Notes: a model not told the origin generated them from the sequence alone. A stretch of DNA of 34,028 bases from Draconibacterium orientale (GCA_022736595.1 DZDC01000007.1:1-34028); one strand, 5' to 3'; numbered from the stretch's first letter, positions 9,901 through 16,552 are shown. Numbers and translations: made by a program.

Positions 9901-10171
9901 CGACACTCACCCCTAAGGGAGCAATCCCATCTTCCACATTGAAATTTGTAAAACGTTCTCCATCAAATTTACTTAGACCGCTTTGGGTTCCTATCCATAT
10001 AAACCCGTCTGAAGTTTGAATTATCGACTTGACTTTGGTATGACCAAGACCTTGTTTTACATTATAGTTTTCAAAAAAATACTGCTGAGCTTGGACTTTC
10101 AATCCACACGCAACCAACAATATTAAAAAATTCAAAACAAAAATCGAATTAAAGACTATATGCTTTTTCAT
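6941..10171 (-). CDS. Propeller sensor with PP2C/SpoIIE phosphatase output (SiaA-like)
   Basis: The protein has 1076 residues. An N-terminal signal sequence runs over about 1-28. A double beta propeller of Reg_prop repeats covers about 30-660 (recurrent IWIGT, LWVGT, GLIWCGT strands). A Y_Y_Y domain lies at about 690-749, a membrane helix at 755-773 and a coiled coil at 775-815. The C-terminal PPM/SpoIIE phosphatase domain runs from about 820 to 1076. Metal-binding acidic positions are visible in VSGDFHW (Asp852), AADCTGHGVPG (Asp869), YISTDGYID (Asp1014) and QIDDVLV (1067-1068). The propeller should sense a periplasmic signal and the phosphatase act in the cytoplasm on the SiaC-like protein. 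The domain set is that of hybrid two-component sensors, but with phosphatase output in place of a histidine kinase. It is the first gene of the cassette, after the caspase gene's terminator. Confidence 0.88.
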   Translation of the reverse strand: MKKHIVFNSIFVLNFLILLVACGLKVQAQQYFFENYNVKQGLGHTKVKSIIQTSDGFIWIGTQSGLSKFDGERFTNFNVEDGIAPLGVSVVYTDSNEAIWVGHFSGGLSVYRNKKFQQIVLKKVKGDITDIKVDKNGRLYIATLESGVYCIDDPNAKIIHVDTILNESNGLSNNVFSMSNSPSLGMLFVTRYGVKYLNSKTNKYEFVNEMFFNWPQYFSIIKVHEDNKGGFWVGTYNGGLYYYSNINAVPKIYDQRDGLASNWVSEIFTDQYHRTWVGTHGGGISLFHEGKITTFNEANGLIDDKINCITSDREGNVLIGTYSKGLLIFKGFAFRNYYQMSNNKPVQIQSIASVDNEYWFGSNVGVYIAKVENEKVSSLKTIVKDDIDLQSNDIRFIKKDKLGNMWIGTWGGGVSYYSVKAKRMKLALDLTNMIMMSTNSANVTAMEIDGKDHVWVGTYDGLLYYEPESGRLERLTQSSGLVNNDISALYYDSEGVLWVGHREKGLTKIKGSDVKPYSFGVNITPTAIFGNEASLWVGTEGMGLYLVKNKTIKSHFTLENGLRSNLISGLALDKIGNLIIGTNNGLNVYNLKTNDLQFFDANTGFIGVEVKPSAVYIDSKGLIWCGTSAGVTEINTKLLTINKLEPITLITRLRVNLQDVEMTDQLVFSYTQNSILIDFKSICISDASKVAYKVRLLGAQNEWQPSTNQTYANFPALPPGDYVFEVMAQNNNGIWNKVPQQLKFTIRPPFWQTLWFYTLAALVLIISIVIFVKVRERQLKQEKAELEQKVKERTIEISHKNELLAQKNKDITDSINYAQRIQRAVLPPHDTMAKVLSAFHVFYRPKDIVSGDFHWNTFYKQRLIVAAADCTGHGVPGAFMSMISISSLNKVVKEKQITDPAEILNHMRTDIITDLKQSGDTQSKDGLDIALLSIDPKTRNVKFAGAYNSLYIVKSHEVDESKIDFEFGYSVFQNRLIEVKADRMPIGVSERMNIPFTTKELQLEEGDCLYISTDGYIDQFGGADGKKLMSKRFKELLLQLPQKMGEESNQILDNQLIKWRGSIEQIDDVLVIGIRL

Positions 10172-10207
10172 GGGAAAGAAATTCGTTTGGTTGAGCTTAG
10201 TAGTGCT

Positions 10208-10243
10208 AAAACAAAAAGGAGAAGGGGTTGTCCTTCTCCTTTT
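10208..10243 (-). terminator. Terminator of the TPR-caspase gene
   Basis: A 12-pair stem (AAAAGGAGAAGG with CCTTCTCCTTTT) closes a six-base loop and is followed on the minus strand by TTGTTTT. It lies just after the caspase stop codon and before the start of the propeller-phosphatase gene, which indicates separate transcription units. Confidence 0.8.
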
Positions 10244-10258
10244 CTATTTAAAAACCGA

Positions 10259-12607
10259 TTATTTGCGTATAAAAAAGAACGTTCCATTTTCATCAGCCAG
10301 CCCATCGATTTTTCCAAACTGGGGAGCTTGCTGGTTGTTCTTGACTACTGCTGATTTTACAGATTTAACAATGGACTCGATAGGGATACAGGAATTGGGA
10401 TTATGAATAAGTGAATTAGCAAAGGTTTTGGTAAATTGAGAGTTATCGGAGGCTAATTCGTAGCCAGCAGAACTAAATACCTGGCTCGACTTAAACTTTG
10501 TAGCTTTCCAATCGGCACAGTCTCTTTCAATAATATCTGATCTCATTGCTTGATAAAAAGAAGGCCCAGATTCACAAGCATCGGTAATTACCAACGTATG
10601 AGTGATGACAGAGCTGTAGCTATTCATAGAGGCTTTAAGGGCAGTGATATTAAAATAAGTAAATTCGTCATCAGTTTTGCCGTCAACAGGAATCCAATAT
10701 CCAGTGCTATTTATAAATTTCCCATGACCCGCGTACCATACAATGATGGAGCTAACCCTATTCTTAATTACTAGATCGCGCAATTCGATGGAAAAGAATT
10801 TCTCCATTTGATTTTTGGTCATATTCCTCTTATGAATCACATTATTGATGTTGTAGTTAGATAGTGCCGATTTCATCATGGTGATATCTTTTGTGGGGCC
10901 ACTAAGCGAAGCAAATGTGCTATACTCTGAATTTTCTATAAATACAACCCATGTTTTTCCCATTGGATTTTCGGTAGCAATAGCCGCTCCCTCTCGATTA
11001 AGAAGAAATTCCTTAATGGATTTATTTCCATAAATATCTATAACCTCAACGGTAATTTTAGTCTTATTTGCAATGCTAACCGTAGCCGCAAAAGCAGGAT
11101 TCAAAGTGGAAGGAATATAGCTTGCATTTACACTATCGATCTGAACACTAGCAATCTTACTTTCATCGGTAATTGCACCTTCGATAAACAAACTGTTGGT
11201 ATTGGCTTCGAGGTAAATTTGTCCATCGTCAGAAGGAACGGGCGATATCAAAGCAATTATTGGGGCATTAATTTCGGTACGTTCGATGGGATAAACATCG
11301 GCACGAACGTTATCATAAACATCCTTGGCGACAATCTTAATTTCAGTAGCTTCAGCCACATTAATATTGGCTACAAATTCGTTAATTCGAGAGGTACTAT
11401 CAAACTTTACATCCACACCATTAATCGAAAACGATTTTATTGGGCTTTGATCATCTACTCTTCCAACAATTTCTTGAACTTCCTTACCTTTGATAATTTG
11501 CATTTTCTTGGAAGCATTAATTACTGGTGCATCAATAACTATAACAGGTTTTGCATTCTCTCTTTTAAGCTCAAATAGTCTAACTTCTGCATCAGCAATC
11601 ATTTTTACTGCAGCAGCATCGGTTAGACCTAAGGTTTTCAATTTTTCATAGTCTGCTATTGCTTTATCAAAATTCTGAATTTCCTCGTACGAAGCAGCTC
11701 TATTAAAATAAGCAGGATAATATTGTGGATCGAGGCTCATGACACTCGTAAAGTCATTAATAGCACTGGTATGTTGTTTGAAGTCGTAATAAATACCCCC
11801 GCGTTTGAAAAATACATCTTTCAAAAAAGGATCGTTGGGATATAATACTATTATCTGGGATAAATCGTTGATGGCATTAATATAATCCATTTTCTTGTGA
11901 TAAGCTAAGGCTCTAATCCAATAAGCTTGCATACTGCGTTGATCGATACCCATGGCTGAATTGGCACTCATTATCGTTTGGTCGAATAGATTTTGATAAA
12001 AATAAGTATTAGCTAATCCTAAATATCCTTCAATGTTTTTTGGATCCATACCAATGGCCAATTGATAATAATTTTGAGCATCAACATACTTTTGGCTTGC
12101 ATAAAGAACCGTGGCTTTGTCAAAATAGGCTTGATAGTTCTTTTTAACTTCAAGTGCTTTGTTTGCAGTTTCGAGTGCTTCATCAAATCTACTCATTGCG
12201 TGCAACGACATCACTTTGTAATGAAATGCTGGCAAACTTTTCTTATCTAAAAGTAAAGTTTTATCAGCATATTTAACTGAACTTTCATATTGATTCAAAG
12301 TGTATGAAATCTCAGTCAATTTTAAAGTGTACTCCTCAGATTTTGGGTCAAGGATGGATGCACGTTCGTAGTCTAAAAGTGCTTTATTTAACTCAGTAAT
12401 ATTTACATAAGCTTTAGCACGCGCTACAAAAGCATCCGCATTATTAGGTTCAAGTTCTAAGGCTTTAGTAAAATTCTCAATTGCATCTTGGTAGCTTTTA
12501 CTTTCAGCAAAGGTTTCACCAGTTTTTAAAAACTTCTTTGCATTTTGACCATACAAAATAGTGGTAGTCAATAGTAAAATAATTAGGAAGGGTATTTGTG
12601 ATTTCAT
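10259..12607 (-). CDS. Exported TPR protein with C-terminal caspase-like (peptidase C14) domain
   Basis: The protein has 782 residues. A signal peptide ends near LYGQ at residue 21. About nine TPR-like repeats follow (roughly 24-345, with the pattern DAIENFTKALELEPNNADAF). Two beta domains come next (about 375-440 and 460-540, the second with DIYGNKSIKEF, typical of bacterial Ig-like folds). The caspase-hemoglobinase domain starts near KTWVVFIENSEYS at 551. The catalytic dyad is visible as YAGHG (His628) and DACESG (Cys678). Such proteins are exported or periplasmic in Bacteroidota, and substrates are mostly unknown. It has its own terminator, and a -7 element lies 41 bases upstream of the start. 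The adjacent signalling cassette may be coincidence. Confidence 0.87.
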   Translation of the reverse strand: MKSQIPFLIILLLTTTILYGQNAKKFLKTGETFAESKSYQDAIENFTKALELEPNNADAFVARAKAYVNITELNKALLDYERASILDPKSEEYTLKLTEISYTLNQYESSVKYADKTLLLDKKSLPAFHYKVMSLHAMSRFDEALETANKALEVKKNYQAYFDKATVLYASQKYVDAQNYYQLAIGMDPKNIEGYLGLANTYFYQNLFDQTIMSANSAMGIDQRSMQAYWIRALAYHKKMDYINAINDLSQIIVLYPNDPFLKDVFFKRGGIYYDFKQHTSAINDFTSVMSLDPQYYPAYFNRAASYEEIQNFDKAIADYEKLKTLGLTDAAAVKMIADAEVRLFELKRENAKPVIVIDAPVINASKKMQIIKGKEVQEIVGRVDDQSPIKSFSINGVDVKFDSTSRINEFVANINVAEATEIKIVAKDVYDNVRADVYPIERTEINAPIIALISPVPSDDGQIYLEANTNSLFIEGAITDESKIASVQIDSVNASYIPSTLNPAFAATVSIANKTKITVEVIDIYGNKSIKEFLLNREGAAIATENPMGKTWVVFIENSEYSTFASLSGPTKDITMMKSALSNYNINNVIHKRNMTKNQMEKFFSIELRDLVIKNRVSSIIVWYAGHGKFINSTGYWIPVDGKTDDEFTYFNITALKASMNSYSSVITHTLVITDACESGPSFYQAMRSDIIERDCADWKATKFKSSQVFSSAGYELASDNSQFTKTFANSLIHNPNSCIPIESIVKSVKSAVVKNNQQAPQFGKIDGLADENGTFFFIRK

Positions 12608-12648
12608 AAGAAAATTATTATTATAATTGATATATACACTTAAGGTTG

Positions 12649-12656
12649 CAAATATA
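12649..12656 (-). promoter_or_regulatory. Candidate -7 element for the TPR-caspase gene
   Basis: On the minus strand TATATTTG fits TAnnTTTG and is followed by a 41-base leader to the ATG at 12607. Upstream TTTG copies exist, but their spacings (14 or 25 bases) are not ideal. Confidence 0.5.
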
Positions 12657-12710
12657 GGTCAAACGAAAAGCAAATAGCATTCAAAAATGTAAATAATTAT
12701 CATTAAAGGC

Positions 12711-12735
12711 AAAAACGGGCAAAATACCTATGCCC
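12711..12735 (-). terminator. Possible weak terminator after pyrH
   Basis: On the minus strand GGGCA pairs with TGCCC around a nine-base loop, followed by GTTTTT. It begins 12 bases after the pyrH stop codon. The stem is only five pairs, so the call is tentative. Confidence 0.45.
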
Positions 12736-12746
12736 CTGATTCTGTA

Positions 12747-13454
12747 CTAATCAGCAATAATAGTCCCCATTGGTTTACCTTGAACCACTTTTAAGAGCTC
12801 ATCTTTACGGTTCATATTAAAAACATAGATTGGCAAATGATTTTCTTGACAAAGAGTGAAGGAAGTTAAATCCATGATTGCCAATCGTTTTTCGTAGGCT
12901 TCAGTAAAACTGAGCTTTTGATATTTTACTGCATCCTGGAATTTTTCAGGATCCTTATCATAAACACCATCCACTCGAGTTCCTTTAAGGATGACGTCTG
13001 CTTTAATTTCTATTGCACGCAGTGCACTTGCGGTGTCCGTTGTAAAATATGGGTTACCTGTTCCTCCACTGATTATTACAATTTTCCCATCTTCCATATA
13101 TGAAATAGCCCTTTTACTGCTCATGCGTTCAGCAATGGGGTCAATTTCCAATCCCCCTAAAAGTTTAGTTGCAATTCCTAATTTCTCAATGGCACCTTGA
13201 ATAGCCATAGAGTTAATTACGGTGGCCAACATTCCCATATAATCGCCTTGAACTCGATCAAGACCTTGGCTTGCTCCTTTTAATCCTCTGAAAATATTAC
13301 CACCACCAATAACAATAGCAATTTGAATTCCAGATTGATACGCTTTTTCAATTTCCAAGGCATAGTCATTCAATCGTTGTGGATCAATACCATATTGTTG
13401 GTCACCCATTAATGCTTCGCCGCTGAGTTTTAGAAGGATTCTATTAAATTTCAT
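12747..13454 (-). CDS. pyrH: UMP kinase
   Basis: This 235-residue amino-acid-kinase-fold enzyme phosphorylates UMP to UDP with ATP in pyrimidine nucleotide synthesis. Motifs are LLKLSGEAL at the N terminus, IVIGGGNIFRG near residue 50 (the glycine-rich phosphate site), GGTGNPYFTTDTASALRAIE, and KGTRVDGVYDKDP in the C-terminal half. Length and motifs are those of bacterial PyrH. It lies downstream of rpsB-tsf as in many bacteria. Here it is separated from tsf by a terminator and a candidate promoter, and frr does not follow. Confidence 0.97.
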   Translation of the reverse strand: MKFNRILLKLSGEALMGDQQYGIDPQRLNDYALEIEKAYQSGIQIAIVIGGGNIFRGLKGASQGLDRVQGDYMGMLATVINSMAIQGAIEKLGIATKLLGGLEIDPIAERMSSKRAISYMEDGKIVIISGGTGNPYFTTDTASALRAIEIKADVILKGTRVDGVYDKDPEKFQDAVKYQKLSFTEAYEKRLAIMDLTSFTLCQENHLPIYVFNMNRKDELLKVVQGKPMGTIIAD

Positions 13455-13540
13455 TATTTTGATTATTTGAATATTATAAAAGAAAATTGTCTATCGAGGT
13501 GATTGATTTACCAATCCTAAGCATCATAAATACTTCTGTA

Positions 13541-13548
13541 CAAAGATA
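13541..13548 (-). promoter_or_regulatory. Candidate pyrH promoter (-7 element)
   Basis: TATCTTTG on the minus strand fits TAnnTTTG. It lies between the tsf terminator and pyrH, leaving a leader of about 80 bases. No good -33 element was seen. Confidence 0.5.
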
Positions 13549-13583
13549 CAAAAGCTCTTTAACTGCGATGAAGTTTTTAAAAC

Positions 13584-13613
13584 AAAAAAAAACCATCCGT
13601 AAACGGATGGTTT
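13584..13613 (-). terminator. Terminator after tsf
   Basis: A ten-pair stem (AAACCATCCG with CGGATGGTTT) has a four-base loop and is followed on the minus strand by a run of T. It lies 22 bases past the tsf stop and ends the ribosomal operon before pyrH. Confidence 0.88.
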
Positions 13614-13635
13614 CGCTTGTATTTTGTGTAAATTC

Positions 13636-14466
13636 TTACAAGGCTACGCGGTAAAACTCGGTAACGGTAAGATTTTTATCGGCAGATTTAAGATACTGAT
13701 CAACAGTCATTTTATTATCGCGAACAAAGTCTTGAGCAAGAAGTGTATTTTCTTTATAGAATTTATTCAATTTACCTAAAGCAATCTTTTCAAGCATAGC
13801 TTCAGGTTTACCTTCTTGACGAGCTTGATCCTTACCAATTTCGATTTCTTTCTGAATGGTAGCATCATCTACACCACTTTTATCAAGGGCGATGGGAGCC
13901 ATTGCTGCAATTTGCATATTTACTTCTTTTCCAATAGTTTGGATATCAGCAACGTTGGGCATATTTAGGCCCATGATGGTAGCTAAGCGATTTCCTGGAT
14001 GGATGTAGGAAAATACGATGGGTGCAGTTATGGTTTTAAAGTCCACAATATCGATTTTCTCACCAATTTTTGCCAATTGGTCCAAAATCATATCTTGAAT
14101 AGAGATACCATTGATAGTAGTAGCTTTAAGTACTTCTACACTTTGAATTTTCAATTCGGCAGCTTTCTCGCAAATATCGGTAACGAATTTTACGAAAGCA
14201 TCGTTTTTGGCAACGAAATCGGTTTCACAGCTAATACGAACAATTGCTCCATACTGTTTGTCATCAGCTAATTTAGCAATGATAACACCTTCAGCAGCAT
14301 CACGATCAGCGCGTTTATCGGCCACTTTTTGACCCTTTTTACGAAGTATTTCAATTGCTTTCTCAGAATCGCCATCGGCTTCAGTAAGAGCAACTTTACA
14401 ATCCATCATTCCGGCTCCGGTAATTTTACGAAGCTCATTAACTTGAGTGGCAGTGATATTAGCCAT
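13636..14466 (-). CDS. tsf: Elongation factor Ts
   Basis: This 276-residue protein is the guanine-nucleotide exchange factor for EF-Tu. The N-terminal UBA-like module VNELRKITGAGMMDCKVALTEADGD is intact. The core shows RISCETDFVAKND (the conserved Phe inserts into EF-Tu in the family) and SYIHPGNRLATIMGLN. Start MANITATQV matches the family. It follows rpsB by 28 bases, the usual order, and ends before a strong terminator. Confidence 0.97.
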   Translation of the reverse strand: MANITATQVNELRKITGAGMMDCKVALTEADGDSEKAIEILRKKGQKVADKRADRDAAEGVIIAKLADDKQYGAIVRISCETDFVAKNDAFVKFVTDICEKAAELKIQSVEVLKATTINGISIQDMILDQLAKIGEKIDIVDFKTITAPIVFSYIHPGNRLATIMGLNMPNVADIQTIGKEVNMQIAAMAPIALDKSGVDDATIQKEIEIGKDQARQEGKPEAMLEKIALGKLNKFYKENTLLAQDFVRDNKMTVDQYLKSADKNLTVTEFYRVAL

Positions 14467-14494
14467 TTTATAATGTTTTATAGATTAATAAATA

Positions 14495-15253
14495 CTAGTT
14501 TTCAGTATCGTTTTTGGCTTGACTTTCGGCTTTGGGTTGATCATCAACCTTTTTATCCTTATCAAATTTGCGTTCAGCAGCACCTTCTTCAATAGCAGCA
14601 CAAATGGTATCAACGATTAAGAAGATTGATTTGGAAGCATCATCATTAGCAGGGATTACGAAATCTACAAGATTTGGATTAGAGTTGGTATCCACCATAG
14701 CAAAAACTGGGATATCTAATTTTTTAGCTTCAGCCACAGCGATATGTTCTTTAACGATATCAACGATAAACAATGCAGAAGGAAGACGTGATAGGTCAGA
14801 AATACTTCCTAAGTTTTTGTCAAGTTTAGCACGTTCGCGGCTAAGTTGTAGGCGCTCGCGTTTTGAAAGGCTGGTAAAAGCAGTGTCTTTCATCAACTTG
14901 TCGATGTTATCCATTTTCTTTACAGCTTTACGAATGGTAGCAAAGTTAGTAAGCATACCACCGGGCCAACGCTCAGTAACGTAAGGCATTCCTGATTGTT
15001 TTACGCGATCGGCTACGATATCTTTAGCTTGCTTTTTAGTAGCAACGAAAAGAATTTTACGACCAGACTTTGCAATTTGCTTAGCAGCGGCAGCAGCTTG
15101 TTCGAGTAGAACTTCAGTTTTATGAAGGTCAATGATGTGAATACCATTTTTCTCCATAAAAATATAGGGAGCCATGTTGGGATTCCATTTGCGTTTTAGG
15201 TGACCGAAATGTACGCCAGCATCAAGCAGCGTATCAAAATTTACTTTAGACAT
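14495..15253 (-). CDS. rpsB: 30S ribosomal protein S2
   Basis: The 252-residue S2 protein starts MSKVNFDTLLDAGVHFGHLK. It contains IIDLHKTEVLLEQA, LFVATKKQA, ERWPGGMLTNFATI and IPVFAMVDTNSNP, all typical of S2. The ORF track begins at a GTG at 15310. I chose the ATG at 15253 because S2 homology begins there and the extra 19 residues would be encoded by the leader hairpin region. The C-terminal tail after AAIEEGAAERKFD is charged and variable. tsf follows after 28 bases. A candidate regulatory hairpin precedes the gene. Confidence 0.97.
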   Translation of the reverse strand: MSKVNFDTLLDAGVHFGHLKRKWNPNMAPYIFMEKNGIHIIDLHKTEVLLEQAAAAAKQIAKSGRKILFVATKKQAKDIVADRVKQSGMPYVTERWPGGMLTNFATIRKAVKKMDNIDKLMKDTAFTSLSKRERLQLSRERAKLDKNLGSISDLSRLPSALFIVDIVKEHIAVAEAKKLDIPVFAMVDTNSNPNLVDFVIPANDDASKSIFLIVDTICAAIEEGAAERKFDKDKKVDDQPKAESQAKNDTEN

Positions 15254-15286
15254 AGTTTTAAATTTAAATTTGTTTACATTCTGTTT

Positions 15287-15354
15287 AAAAAACAACCTCT
15301 GGGTAGCCACTTATAAAACGGGTAGCCCCTTATAAAGAAGGTGAGTCCCAGAAG
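15287..15354 (-). promoter_or_regulatory. rpsB leader hairpin, possible attenuator
   Basis: Between rpsI and rpsB, the minus-strand transcript can pair CTTCTGGG (15354-15347) with CCCAGAGG (15303-15296) around a 43-base internal segment. This is directly followed by TTGTTTTTT. The layout is that of a terminator or attenuator between rpsI and rpsB, or of a structured S2 autoregulatory leader. The internal segment carries the tandem repeat listed separately. Folding and function are inferred. Confidence 0.5.
15301..15336. repeat. Two tandem copies of a 17-base element, period 19
   Basis: GGGTAGCCACTTATAAA at 15301-15317 and GGGTAGCCCCTTATAAA at 15320-15336 differ at one base. Both lie inside the rpsB leader hairpin. 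Each copy places GGCTACCC in the transcript. Confidence 0.85.
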
Positions 15355-15379
15355 TTTAGATACTAAACAATAATATCGA

Positions 15380-15766
15380 TTAACGTTTGGAGAATTGGAA
15401 ACGTTTGCGTGCCTTTGGTTGACCGGGCTTTTTACGTTCTACCATACGAGGATCGCGACGAAGGAGACCTTCTTTTTTGAGGGCAGGACGATAGTTTTCG
15501 TCAATCTCAACTAAAGCGCGAGAGATGGCTAAGCGTAAAGCTTCAGCTTGACCGTTAATACCGCCACCATCAAGGTTAACCTTAACATCGTATTTACCAA
15601 TGTTATCGGTGATCAAGAAGGCTTGAGTAGCAACGTACTGAAGAATTCCAGTGGTAAAATACTCTTTGTAATCGCGGTTGTTAACGGTGATTTTGCCGTT
15701 ACCGGGTGTCATATAAATACGAGCTACAGCTGTCTTTCTACGACCGAGTTCATTGATTACTTCCAT
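15380..15766 (-). CDS. rpsI: 30S ribosomal protein S9
   Basis: This 128-residue protein shows the S9 signatures: GRRKTAVARIYMTPGNGKITVN at the start, GGGINGQAEALRLAISRAL in the middle, and the basic C-terminal tail KARKRFQFSKR, which reaches the ribosomal P site in the family. It begins two bases after the rplM stop, the standard L13-S9 pair. Confidence 0.98.
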   Translation of the reverse strand: MEVINELGRRKTAVARIYMTPGNGKITVNNRDYKEYFTTGILQYVATQAFLITDNIGKYDVKVNLDGGGINGQAEALRLAISRALVEIDENYRPALKKEGLLRRDPRMVERKKPGQPKARKRFQFSKR

Positions 15767-15768
15767 GT

Positions 15769-16224
15769 TTATTTAAGATCTTTTAGGTTCAACAATTGTG
15801 GCTTTTGGGCTTCATGAGGATGGGTGTTACCTGCATAAACATGCAAATTACGATAGAGATCATCTCCTAATTTGTTTTTAGGAAGCATACCTCTTACTGC
15901 CATCTCAATGATGCTGATGGGTTTGGTGGTTAAAAGTTGTGCAGGTGTTGCAAAACGTTGACCACCAGGATAACCGGTGTGACGAACATAGACTTTATCA
16001 GTCATTTTTTTGCCCCTTAATACTACTTTTTCTGCATTGATAACAATCACATTGTCACCACAGTCCACATGAGGAGTGTAGTCAACTTTGTGTTTACCAC
16101 GAAGCAGGAATGCTACTTTTGAGGCCATACGACCAAGAGTAGCACCTTCAGCATCGATAAGAACCCAGTTTTTATGAACGGTTTCCTTATTTGCTGATAT
16201 TGTTTTATAACTCAAAGTGTTCAT
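15769..16224 (-). CDS. rplM: 50S ribosomal protein L13
   Basis: The 151-residue L13 shows WVLIDAEGATLGRMASKVA, LLRGKHKVDYTPHVDCGDNVIVINA, YVRHTGYPGG and MAVRGMLPKNKLG, followed by LHVYAGNTHPHEAQ. It is the first gene of the rplM-rpsI-rpsB-tsf group. A promoter with both -33 and -7 elements lies about 190 bases upstream, leaving an unusually long leader. Confidence 0.98.
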   Translation of the reverse strand: MNTLSYKTISANKETVHKNWVLIDAEGATLGRMASKVAFLLRGKHKVDYTPHVDCGDNVIVINAEKVVLRGKKMTDKVYVRHTGYPGGQRFATPAQLLTTKPISIIEMAVRGMLPKNKLGDDLYRNLHVYAGNTHPHEAQKPQLLNLKDLK

Positions 16225-16406
16225 TTGCTTTGCTTTAGATAAAAATTATTAAAATAAATAAATTTAACTTCCTTGGGCTGTGTCATTTGGGCAAAATTCA
16301 CCGGCTTATGGTGCACCATCACCATTTCTTTTCTAATTCCGGTTAAAACACTGCTTTTTGAAGTAATTCCCTGATTTAAAGCAAGATGTTTCACTTCCTT
16401 AAAATC
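16225..16406 (-). other. Long untranslated leader of rplM (within the 328-base divergent gap)
   Basis: The gap between rplM and typA (16225-16552) holds no recognisable gene. On the minus strand about 180 bases separate the predicted promoter from the rplM ATG. It contains the palindrome ATGGTGCACCAT and flanking GGTG/CACC pairs, so it may fold. A 64-codon open frame (16221-16415) runs through it from a TTG inside the -7 element and ends in an ATGA overlap with rplM. I recognise no protein family in it. It could be an L13-responsive leader or, less likely, a small gene. Confidence 0.4.
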
Positions 16407-16412
16407 GGGCTG

Positions 16413-16444
16413 CAAAATTAGAACTTATTTTTATATCTACCAAA
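16413..16444 (-). promoter_or_regulatory. rplM operon promoter
   Basis: On the minus strand TTTG (16444-16441), a 20-base spacer and TAATTTTG (16420-16413) match the Bacteroidota -33/-7 consensus in sequence and spacing. The start of transcription would be near 16406. Confidence 0.65.
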
Positions 16445-16526
16445 TGTTTACATAAATATTTTAGCTCCAAAATGGCCTTTTCGTTAAGATATATTATAAT
16501 GTCTATTTTTCGGGCCGATTTAATAC

Positions 16527-16534
16527 TACTTTTG
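16527..16534 (+). promoter_or_regulatory. typA promoter -7 element
   Basis: TACTTTTG followed by CC, 19 bases before the typA ATG, matches TAnnTTTG and implies a very short leader. No clear -33 TTTG is seen at the expected distance. Confidence 0.6.
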
Positions 16535-16552
16535 CCGCTCAAAAATTTGTAA

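Noticed and set aside
6941-10171. Hybrid two-component histidine kinase
   Set aside because: The propeller and Y_Y_Y domains suggested it, but the C terminus is SpoIIE/PP2C and no HisKA, HATPase, receiver or HTH domain is present.
10259-12607. Caspase-based anti-phage effector
   Set aside because: The protein has a signal peptide and lies beside no defence genes; a cytoplasmic defence role is not supported.
14495-15310. rpsB starting at the GTG at 15310
   Set aside because: The extra residues come from the leader hairpin and are not part of S2; the ATG at 15253 matches the family.
15301-15336. CRISPR-like repeat
   Set aside because: Only two copies in direct tandem with a two-base separation, inside a ribosomal leader; no array or cas genes.
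16221-16415. 64-codon ORF as a gene upstream of rplM
   Set aside because: Its TTG start is inside the predicted -7 element, so most transcripts would not contain it; kept only as part of the leader discussion.
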